The translations under genes were made by a program, and so were the position numbers. From NCBI GenBank assembly GCA_001600415.1, contig BCJX01000012.1:335119-399118 (forward strand): a DNA stretch of 64,000 bases, in the 5' to 3' direction. This document shows, piece after piece, positions 48,216 to 57,845 of this stretch (position 1 is its first letter; every line of letters starts with the position of its first letter). The notes under the pieces were generated by a model, which was given only the letters and a program-made list of their open reading frames with translations, ran no database searches and was not told where the DNA came from. This stretch comes from Pascua guehoae. Taxonomy: Eukaryota > Basidiomycota > Tremellomycetes > Trichosporonales > Trichosporonaceae.

Positions 48216-49119
48216 ATGGTAAGAAGCATCGACTACCAAGGGCTAGACTCGGACTAACACCCACAGGCTGCCCGTACTGTTGAAATCCCCGCCGACGTCA
48301 AGGACGCGCTCAAGAAGTTTCGTTTCGGCCACAATGGCAAGGGCAATGCGGCCATCTCGAGTACGTTGTCTGGCGATTTATGCGCACCACGCACTGGCTG
48401 CGTACGCTTGCGACGCGCATACGCACAGGCGACAGGTAGCTAACCATGACACAGTCAAGATCGTCAAGGCCACCCTCACCATGAAGGTGGACGAGGAGTT
48501 TGGGGACGACGTCGACATTGACGAGATTGCCGAAGGTCCGTGACGCGCTGAATGATACGTCATGCCAATGTTGCCCCGCCCCGGAGACCTCAGATTCTGA
48601 TTCATGCAGAGTTGCCTGAGAACTCGCCTCGTTACGTCCTCCTCGCCCGGGAACTTGTGAGTTGAGACATGCAGATGGGTGCCCTCTGTGTGTGTATGTG
48701 GTCCGCGCCTGAGCGGACCATGGGCACTGGGCGCCCCTCGAGAGCAAAGTTGTGGGGAAGCTGACGTGCAGAAACACCGTGACGGCCGTGTCTCCTACCC
48801 CTTGCTTCTGATCAACTGGTGGGTGGAGACGGATTGCGGCTGAACCATGCACACGCGCCGTGGAGCAGAACAGCTGACCGCTTTAGGGCTCCTTCTGGCT
48901 CGCCCACCGACCTCATGACCCTTCACGCGTCGTCCCTGTCTTACTTCCAGCAGACTGCTGAAGTTGCCAAGGTGAGTCAGGCCAACAGTTACCTACTGGA
49001 GAGGGCAGTAGGGATATACTTTTTGTCGCAGACTAACTTGTTTACAGGTTCTCGAGGTCCGCGACGGCGCCGAGGGCCTCACGCAGGAGACGGTGGAAGA
49101 GAAGCTTCTTCAGGCATAA
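48216..49119 (+). CDS. AIM7: Glia maturation factor (ADF-H domain), Arp2/3 debranching protein
   Basis: Small ADF-homology protein that inhibits and debranches Arp2/3 actin networks. Seven exons (48216-48218, 48267-48360, 48455-48535, 48610-48656, 48772-48818, 48887-48971, 49048-49119) encode 142 residues, the normal size. The first coding exon is the ATG alone, immediately followed by a GTAAGA donor. Sequence landmarks: ARTVEIPADVKDALKKFRFG, KIVKATLTMKVDEEFGDD, ELPENSPRYVLLARELKHRD, GRVSYPLLLINWAPSGS, SSLSYFQQTAEVAKVLEVRD. Frame closes exactly. Name follows the yeast ortholog. Confidence 0.94.
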
Positions 49120-49497
49120 TGGGTTGAATGGTCTAGTCTGTAGCGCATAATGTCCATCCAAGCTAGCGTGATAGCGCTATCAATGCATGTTACATTACCA
49201 TGTGGCCGCATGGCCACACTACCGCGAGTGATGCATGCCACCATGCCACAATATACGTATTGTCGGCAATAATGGTTCTGCACATGGACGTGACGTGAGA
49301 GTGTGGCGCCCCAGTTGCTTCCGTTGGTTGACACGGACACACGATGGGACCTTGTGAATTGAGATATCGGGCCAGGGTCGATCGCTGTGGCCACACACCA
49401 CACCGCCCCCCCCTCGTTGTTATTGTGTCCTTTTCCTCCTTTGCCTCACCACATTTTCTTCCTCCACCACTTGCCGCATCCTTCATCACGTCTCGAT
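49120..49497. other. AIM7 3' region and F-box gene promoter
   Basis: 378 nt between two plus-strand genes. Nothing recognised except a pyrimidine-rich leader (about 49400-49490) before the F-box gene start. Confidence 0.5.
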
Positions 49498-51256
49498 ATG
49501 CAATTGAGAGCTCCAGACGAAGAGGACGATCCACGCCCGGCTACAACTGCCAATGGCGATGCCGGGGCCCCTTCCTCGACCGACGACGCGTCCGAACAGC
49601 CTGCGGTGGACGCGGCCTCCTCCGACATTGAGCACGACAAGACGAGCGACAAAGGCGGCAAGGCAGCCACAACAAAGCCCAAAAAGACAGGGCGCCCTGT
49701 ATTGATAGCCCAAGTCGCCAAGTGGAAGGACATCCCCAACTGGTACTCGCGCACCGACTGCCCGTTGCTTCAACTTCCAGACCACATTTTGGATCGCTGC
49801 TTTTCGCTGAGCAGTGGCATGGCAGTGGGTCGGTCATCTTACAACGTCATCTAATAGGACAGGTCCGAGATTATGTTGCGCTGGCAGGCGTCAACCGCTT
49901 CTTCCGCACTCAGATCGACGACACAGTCTTCCGCGTATGTTCCCACTTTGCATGGGGGGCTACAATGGTTAACATTCAGGAAATCTGTATCCATTTTGGC
50001 GTCGCTCCTCATACCGAGTTATCCGAAAACACCCGCTGCACAGAGACGATTATGAGCCGTGAGGTGCCCGACTGGTACACCCCCAAAGAGCGCCAGCCTC
50101 CGCCATCGGCGGCCCCCCTCAACCACTATGTCCCTCGCGGCGAACGAGCCAACTGGTCCAAGGCTCAATATGCCGTGTACCGACAAGAGCGTGATATCGT
50201 CATTGCCACTCGTCGACTGGAACGGTACCGGCGCGGTCTGGAGGCGAGTGAGAAGCGCGCCTCGGCCTCCAACGAACCCTTCCATCATCCACCCGTCCTC
50301 GACGGGCAGGCTCGACGCCGTGTACTTGGCATCGTTCGGGGCCGCAAAAACGGCGAGATTGCTACGGCTCCCCACGCGCCCGTCTTAAATGATCATTACA
50401 CCGCCAATGCACTGCAAGGCAAAGTTTGGACAAAGGAGGGCGAGGCAGAACTGGAGCGCGAGTTGGACCGGCTCATCTCCATTGCCAAGGGCAACCTGAG
50501 ATCTTCCCCAGGCGACGACGACTGCAGCGACGACGAATATAGCGACATTGTGGAGCCAGTCGAGGCTGGGACACGGGGCCGTAAGCGCAAGAGGACCCCT
50601 TGGGTGGTGCCGGACACTCCTCCCGACTCGGACAATGATGATTTCGAGTGGGAGGACAATGGGACCAAGGCCGTACACGACTTCTGGCCAAGCCAATGGC
50701 GCGTTGTCGCGGCGAAATCGCTTTTGGGCGAGAGGATCAACAAGACTGTGAGTGCTGTGGCAAGTTTTGGCTGACATGGAAAGGCCGCCAAGAACCAGTA
50801 CAAGGTGTCAGAGGCCGAGCTTCTATGTCTGAAGCATGTTCAAGTGGTGAGTCATGCGCAACGGACATTGTGAACAAAAGCTAAGCCCCAGCACAATCCC
50901 CTGAGTTCCAAGAAGTGAGCACTGCTCGGTGATTTTAAAGCTGACTTTGAGGCCCAAGCAACTGTTCCTAACTACGGCTGTCGAGGCGCTGGCGTATCGA
51001 TCGCACGGTGGACCCCTTGGCCACGCTCGTTATGTGTAGGTGTAGTGTCCCCCTGCCTTCTCTGGTCACGAGGCTAATATCGCACAGCGCAACCAAGACA
51101 GAGCGCACCGCCAGGAATCTCGCTACCCGGCATGCAAACATTGAGAAGGCCAAGGCAGAAGGTCGCTATGAGGGCAAGCCAAAGAAGAAGAGCGTCCCGC
51201 CGCACTGGTCGACCTATGTGCCCGAAGAGTGTTCGGATTTCTACTATGGGCCATGA
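49498..51256 (+). CDS. F-box protein with XPA-C-terminal-like tail
   Basis: Likely substrate receptor of an SCF ubiquitin ligase; substrate unknown. Seven exons (49498-49824, 49863-49934, 49980-50747, 50784-50846, 50892-50914, 50952-51035, 51088-51256) sum to exactly 502 codons. An acidic/Ser N-terminus precedes WKDIPNWYSRTDCPLLQLPDHILDRCF, then after a 38-nt intron VRDYVALAGVNRFFRTQIDD, a typical F-box. The middle region has LERYRRGLEASEKRAS and a WTKEGEAELERELDRLIS helix, then a basic/acidic stretch with RKRKRTP. The C-terminus reads KNQYKVSEAELLCLKHV, KPKQLFLTTAVEALAYRSHGG and ARYVATKTERTARN, resembling the DNA-binding C-terminal helices of XPA. The F-box is confident; the XPA-like match is by eye. 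Introns are 38, 45, 36, 45, 37 and 52 nt. Confidence 0.82.
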
Positions 51257-52367
51257 CCGGCGTTGGGGACCGAACCCGCCTGGCCAAGCACACAGGCGTT
51301 TACTAGGACTTGTTGATGCTTAGAGAAGTGGGAATGATAGTGCATGTGGATGATGGTGACTGTGTTGTTGAGATGTCGCTTGTATATATGTTGCGCCATG
51401 TAAATATGTAGCCTCCAAGCGAAGCATGATTTGGAGGATGAGAGAAGGTTAACTGAGTCAGGTCTTGGTGGCGATTGTGGATTGTGATTGGTGGAGCGAC
51501 ATGGGACAGCGGGAGCATGCTAGGGCCTAAAAAGCGCAAGAGGAACCGAAGGCAGAGACTTCAGGCAAAGTGCCTGGCACAATTGGCAGGCAGGCCAGGC
51601 CGTCCTGCAGTCCTGCCTGGGTCCTGGGAAATGGTTGCTCCCGCTTGGATGCCTGATTGCGCCCAGTGCGCCCCCAGTGGCACGGCACACTCTGGATGGA
51701 TCTCTCTCTGGATGAGGCAACATGACTACTGCTGCAGTGACCCAAAATGGGTTAAACTGGGTGGCGACAATTCCAACCAACCAAATGACAGAATGGCCAA
51801 AAACAGCAAATTACAAAGGGGGGGAGGGGGAGGGGGCATTATCCTTTGGATTGTGGGTTCACCCCCTCGCGCCTGTCCTTTGCCCTCGTTTTGACCTTTT
51901 TTGACTTTCCCCCGCCGCCGCCCCCCCACCTCACCGCACTGGGCTCTGCTTTCCACCCACCCCACCCACCTGGCTGGCTGCTGGCTGACTGCTGGCTGGC
52001 TGGCTCTCTCCTCTCTCTCTCTGTGTTTCCCCTGAAGACAACCTTTGGCAATCTTCTTCCATCCACCTTTGCTCTTTCATTCCACCTCGTCTTTACTCGC
52101 CTTCCTCCATCCCTCACCCTCACCCTCGTCCACTTCCTCCCTATCCCGCCACTCCGCTTTTCCTTTGGCCCTCATACCCCGCATCATCGCTTACCTCTCA
52201 ATCCACGTCGCACCTCGATGGTCGCGATCATTGCCTAGCCTCGCTATCAACTATCCAACACTACTACTTTTCCTCTGGCCACCACCCTCATCCTCCCTCC
52301 CTCCCTCTCTCACCACCGGGGAGTGCGTCACCCTCCCACATCTCTTTTGCACGACCGGCTTGCGTCC
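51257..52367. other. F-box gene 3' region and long pyrimidine-rich leader of the Myb gene
   Basis: 1.1 kb with no supported gene. 51900-52360 is strongly C/T-rich (CTCTCTCT, CCCTCACC runs), typical of a fungal core promoter and 5' leader. GCTGGCTGGCTG-type repeats occur at 51970-52010. Confidence 0.6.
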
Positions 52368-54935
52368 ATGGCACACCCTTCAACACCACCCCGCACTCGC
52401 CCCACGCCCTTTCTGTCGTCACCCATTACTCCCCCGCCCCCCGCCACTCCTTCCACGTCGTTGCTTACACCGGGAGCGGTCCAACAGCACCGTCGTGTCG
52501 CTGCCAACGTCAAGCCCGAGCCCATTCAGTTGGGCTACGATGACATGAGCGACTCTTCGAGTGACATCCACATGCGACGGCGCGACAGAGGAGCGCTGTC
52601 CCCACCCACACTGGGACCAGACACGACTCCAACTGCTCGGCGGCACACGAGGCCGTCTGCCACACCGCCGCCGCCTGAGGCCGCCGACCAGGAAGATGAG
52701 GAACCAGGCGAGGACACGGACGAGGTGTTCCCCACGAGCGAGCTGGAGCGTATAAAGGAGACTCTGGACAAGGCTTCCTCTTCGGGTAGCGGTGCAGGTG
52801 CTGAGCAATCTCAACTCGTGCAAATGGTGAGTACCACGGGAGGCGGCATTGTGGGCGCAGCACTGAATAGCCAAGTTGCAATCGCTCTACAGCGCATACA
52901 CCACAGAGGTACCTTTTCTGCGGCAGCAGGTCTCCGCACAACAAGCGACGATTGCCATGCAGCAGCAGCAATTGAACCTCTCCAAGTGTATGATGGATGT
53001 TGAACGGTACGTGCGAAAAGGAGGTGACTGTAGCTGACCGCAGTGGCCAATTTGCAGCGGAGCGAGCTAGTTGGCAGGCTGAAAGCCAAGCTCTGCTTCG
53101 GGCGAGGGAAGCAGAGGCTTCCGGTAGCAATCGTCCCAAGGGCGTTCTCGACCTCGACGTCGGCTACCACCAAGAGCTGGAAGCGGCAAACAAGCGCCTG
53201 GAAATGGACAACCGCCTCATGGCTCCACGAGTGGGTGTACTTTTGCTGACAGCCTGTCCACTGACTCGCACAGCTTGTGGACACCCAGCACCAGATCGAG
53301 TCCTTGGTCAACGAGTTGCGTCATCTCCGCACGCATGTGATTCTGGAGACGTCGGTCTTTGATCGCGAGCAGCACCCTAGGCCGGCCGCCAACACCGGCA
53401 GCACCAGCCGGCAGGGCGAGCGAGCTTTGACAAAAATTTCGCGGACAACCATGGGCGATGCGCGTGCCGAACATTTGCTTCTGGCAGCGAAAAAGGTTCG
53501 CTCGCTGCGTTCCTCGGACAAGGGCGTCGGTCGACTCACATTGGAAGAGCTCCAGCGGCGTGGAGTGATTGGCCCAGACGGCGGAGTGGGCTATTCAGAA
53601 GGCTATGGCGGCGCCTTGGATGGCGAAGACGAACTGGACCCGGACGAGGAGGAGGAAAGGAAGGTATTCCAATCTCCTCTACCTGAACGCGCGTCTTCAA
53701 GTCGAGGCGTCGGTGGTAGCACTCCTTTGCTCCCACGGCCCAAGAAAACCAGGCGCGCTCCACCGAGCACACCCTCACGAAACCGCAGTGCTCCTCAAGT
53801 ACCGGCTACAACACCAGGGAGCAGCAACTTTAATGACTTGCTTCTTGCGGCTGAGATGGCGACTCGCCCGGGTACGCCTACCCGTGATCTCCACCCCAGC
53901 TCGGTTACGTCTGCAGCTCGTAGCACGACCCGTGTGCCCCCTCTGGGCAACTATGAGAGCCCCAGCAAGAAGCCTCGACGCCATACTCCGGCCACGATTG
54001 AATGGTCAACTCGGCGCCACATGAACCACGAAGGAGAAGGCTCGCCGCGTCGTACTGCATCTGCCGACGATAGCCAAGAGCCTTCAGCACTGGACCTCTT
54101 GGCGCAGGCGATTGAGACGAGCGAAGGGCCAACGCCCCGTTCGCAGCGTGGCCAAGGCAGCGGCAGCGGCAGCGGCAGTGGCAGCGGCGTCTTGGCATCC
54201 GCTGCCAGGTTGGATGGCATGATGGAAGGGCGCGCACGTCCGCGTTGGGTGGCTCATCCCCAAACCAGTCGTAGCCAGACACCGCTCGGGCCAGCCATCA
54301 ATCTCGAAGGTTCAGTCCCGTCGGGCACCGAAGACGACACACATGCCCGGGAACGTGCACATTCGTCGTCACGCTCTGCACCCAACAGCACGCCAGCCCG
54401 TGGCTTCCCATCGACTACGGCTACCGATGACCCGTTCAACGACGGCAGTGCCGCGAACCCGTCATTCCAGAGTCCTACCGGTGCGGCCGTTCCAGGGCTG
54501 GGCAAGTATGTTCACCTGTCGAGCACCATGCCGGCGCGGCGTGTGCGTTCACCGTACCTGAAATGGACAAAGGAAGAGGTAAGTCTCCGCGGCACCTTTG
54601 ACTTGGTGTGTGGGCTCGTGCAAGCTGACATTCAGGACGAGCTGCTCACACGTGCTGTCATGGAGCACGGTGAGAAGTGGGATCTGGTTAGCAAGTGTGT
54701 ACCGACTCGCAGTTATCACCAAGTCCGCCAGCGGTAAGTATCAGTGCGAGGATTGTCATTTGGCACAGTCTGTGCTGACAAAGCTAGATGGTTGCGCAAG
54801 ACGGGTGCTTTTGACAAGAAACCCGCCGCGGCGGTCCATTCGACGCCAAATGAGCCCTCCCCGCTGGGTCGGGGAGGGGCTCCTAGTGAGCAGGCGAGTC
54901 CGACGCCGCGCGGTCGGAAACGGCGTGAACGCTGA
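52368..54935 (+). CDS. Coiled-coil protein with C-terminal Myb/SANT domain
   Basis: Putative nuclear DNA-binding protein; I do not recognise a specific ortholog. Start MAHPSTPPRTRP. The N-terminus is Pro/Thr-rich, then acidic. Middle exons carry a coiled coil: FLRQQVSAQQATIAMQQQQL, then FAAERASWQAESQALLRARE and YHQELEAANKRLEMDNRLM, then LVDTQHQIESLVNELRHLRT. A long disordered region follows with basic patches (PRPKKTRRAPPS, SPSKKPRRH) and a Gly-Ser dipeptide run (about 54160-54190). The C-terminal Myb repeat reads YLKWTKEEDELLTRAVMEHG, EKWDLVSKCVPTRSYHQVRQ, RWLRKTGAF, split by two introns; its conserved tryptophans are spaced as in Myb. It ends in a basic GRKRRER. Confidence 0.82.
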
Positions 54936-55519
54936 GTGTTTGTGCGTGCATGTGTGGAAGCAGGGCATGAGAATGGGATGCTGGTGAGAAGACGTAGAAT
55001 GTCGGTATGGGATGCACGGAGCTTGTGAGTATGAGAGAACATTGCTGCGCAGCCTATCATTAGTGTGGGGCGCACTGACCATGCATGCTGCGCGTCCATT
55101 CGAGAGGATGAGCGTGACGCGCGGGGTGGCTTGGATGGCTGGCCAGCGCTGGCTTGGACTGACCGTGCTGACCTTGGTGATTGGGGGTGCATCGACGTGT
55201 GTCGGAAAGGTCTAGATGGCTGGCGAGACAAGCAGAGGTCTGTGCGACATTACCAAGAAATGTGGGGGCGCGGCAAACAAACGGCCCATGTACATTGCAG
55301 AGTGACACTCTGCACACACTGCTCGGTGGTTTGCCTTGGCACACTGGGTGCGAAAGACCTGCTCTTTTCTTCTCAACGTCGCACGGATATTGTTCACAAT
55401 CTCGACACCCATCTGTGTGCCGCGTATCACACCCCCAAGACTGTCAACGCCAACCCCCTATTGTTCACCACCCGCATTGTCCACGCATCCATCTCTGGAC
55501 AACCAAACATCCCCCCTCG
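54936..55519. other. Myb gene 3' region and GH16 promoter
   Basis: 584 nt between two plus-strand genes. No gene or recognisable element seen; the last 80 nt are C-rich. Confidence 0.5.
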
Positions 55520-57688
55520 ATGCTCCTCCGCGCACCCTTCCTCGTCTGGGCCGCGCTAGCCGCGCTTGCAACCGCGTCGCCTTCCCCGCCCACCAAACCA
55601 TCCCACCCAGCGGCGACCGTGGATGACGCGCATGCGCCCAAGTACCCCCTCCCCCTTCGTCCCAGCGCTGATACCCCCCTGCCACCGGGCCACGAGGTCT
55701 TCTCGCAGCTCGAGCTTGCACACTCGCCCCAGGCCCGCCGCCAGCTCGCGTGGAGCTTACAGATTGCCTATGAAGGGCTGACGTTTTTCGATGGGTACGT
55801 CGGTCAGAAAGGGGGGGGGGGGGGCTTTTGTTGACGCCTTGCAGGTTTGACTTTTTCAACCAGTCTGGTGGGTTCTGAGGCGGTGGCGTGGTCTTTCTCC
55901 GGCCGTGTCCGGTCGACGCCGGGGTGGCGCCACGAGCTGCACTGGTGGCGAACGCTGGTCCGAGCTGGCGGTTTTGATGGCCAAGGTGGCAGCACGGCAA
56001 CCGAGTCCGGGCCGTAAAGCACGGCGGGGGGCCATGCCACTCCGCTGCGCGTTACCTCGTGAGGCATCATACTGACACTGGTGCTAGACCCCAACTACGG
56101 CAGTGAGTACCAAGCCAACCACGCGCGCAACGCTGACTGCCCCAGATGTCAAGTGAGCTCCACCCCTTCCCCCGCTGCCGTCTAGCTCACTCTTAGCTAC
56201 GTCGACCGCGCGACGGCATTTGGCGCCGGCCTCGCCTTCTGGACCGAAAACGGGACGGCGGGCATCCAAGCCGAGCACTGGGCCAAGCTCGAGCCGGGCA
56301 CCAAGCGCGACTCTGTGCGCATCACGTCCAAGGCGCTCTTTGCCGGCGGGCTGTTTATCATCGACATCGGACTGATGCCGTGGGGGTGTGGCGTGTGGCC
56401 TGCGAGTAAGCTCAGGGGGTGGGGGGCTTGCTGACGGGTCCCAGTTTGGACGCTTGGTTACGACGACGTGTGGCCGACGACGGTGAGTTGGAGAGGCAGG
56501 GGTTGCTTTGTGCGTGCTCACACCCACCACAGGGCGAGATTGACATTGTCGTGCGTGTTGTATATACTACGGGGTAATCTGACTCGCAGGAAGGCATCCA
56601 CAACCAGGCCAACAAGTGAGTACGCTCGTCGCTCACAGTACGGTCGCTAACCCCAACAGCCAGATGACCCTGTACGTCTCCCCCACTCCCGCTCGGCAGA
56701 CAAACTCACCACCAGCCACACCATGCCCGGATGCACGGTCAGCCCGAACGCAAAGGGCTTTACGGGCAACCTCACGACGACCGACTGCGACTGCAGCGAC
56801 GGCGGGTTTGGGTGCAGCATCCACTCGGACTCTGCGCAGTCGTTTGGGCAAAACTTCAACGCGGCCGGCGGCGGCGTGTATGCCATGCTCTGGGACGGGA
56901 GCGGGATCCGGATGTGTGAGTGTCCAAAGCTGTGGGGCGTTTGAGGCTGGGTTAGCCTGGGACCTGGAATCTAAGTCTGGGACCTGGAATCGCACAAGCC
57001 GATCAGCGGCAGTGAGAATACACACGAGCGCGATGGCTGACAGACAGGGAACTTTGTGCGCGCGCGCATTCCCAGCGAGTAGGTCCCCGACTGCGTACAA
57101 GACGGCGTACAAAACTAACAACTCCAGCATCAAGTCTGGCTCGCCCAGGCCGGCCAACTGGGGACAGCCCGTTGCCGCATTCGACGCGTCCACGTGCGAC
57201 CCGTACCAGTATTTCAAGCAGCAGATGCTCATCCTCAACGTCAACCTGTGCGGTGGGTCGACTCGTGCGGGATGTGCACTAACACCCACAGGCGACTGGG
57301 CCGGAGCCACCTACGAATGTATGTCGTTGAGAGGGCCACAGCAAAAGCTAACAATAGCCACGCCCGGATGCCCAGGGACCTGCGACGAGCGCGTCGCCGA
57401 CCCCGTGAGTCTGCGTGCGTGCGACCCGACGACTGACAGCAGGCAAACCTCGTCAACACGGTCATGCTCATCAACTCGATCAAGGTGTACCAGCAGTCGG
57501 GGCTGCCCTCTGTCGTCGGGCACGCGGTCACAAACGAAAACATGACGGGCGCCGGCGGACCCATCTACCCAAAACCCCGGCCGGCGCGGAACATTCCCAA
57601 CGCGTCGCGCTCGCAGGCGCTCGTCGTCTGCGTCCCGTTGGTCCTCTGGGCCGTCGTGTCTGCCGTTTCGAGCGGAGGCGCGTGGTAG
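55520..57688 (+). CDS. Secreted GH16 endo-beta-1,3(4)-glucanase-like protein, probably GPI-anchored
   Basis: Glycoside hydrolase family 16 enzyme, likely remodelling cell-wall or environmental beta-glucan. Fifteen exons give 432 residues in exact frame: 55520-55794, 55845-55867, 56088-56102, 56146-56152, 56197-56405, 56445-56482, 56533-56550, 56590-56615, 56660-56671, 56716-56915, 57048-57078, 57128-57252, 57292-57318, 57358-57404, 57443-57688. Signal peptide MLLRAPFLVWAALAALATAS. Family blocks: FFDGFDFFNQ, DPNYGNVNYVDRATAFGAGL, WGCGVWPAIWTLG, the catalytic GEIDIVEGIHNQANNQMTLH (nucleophile and acid/base Glu present), GGGVYAMLWDGSGIRMW and FVRARIPSDIKSGSP. It ends in a hydrophobic LVVCVPLVLWAVVSAV segment suited to a GPI signal or membrane anchor. 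Exons of 7, 12, 15 and 18 nt are remarkable; the catalytic motif is divided between exons. Confidence 0.92.
55811..55824 (+). repeat. G14 homopolymer in GH16 intron 1
   Basis: Fourteen consecutive G residues inside the 50-nt first intron of the GH16 gene. Confidence 0.9.
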
Positions 57689-57845
57689 TGTCCAACAGTG
57701 CATTTCAAGTGTTCCACAATACAACGAGCAACGAGGCGGGCAAAGAGAAAGACGGCGGCAATGACCATGGCGGGGGAAGAAAAAGCGGCTATGACAAAGG
57801 TAGAACGAGACGATTTAGAAGCGTGTATGTCAAAGAATAGACAGT

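Noticed and set aside
57048..57078. Apparent frameshift in the GH16 gene at the CG-repeat
   Set aside because: Careful recount of the CG run shows the frame is intact (NFVRARIPSD) and the exon total is a multiple of three.
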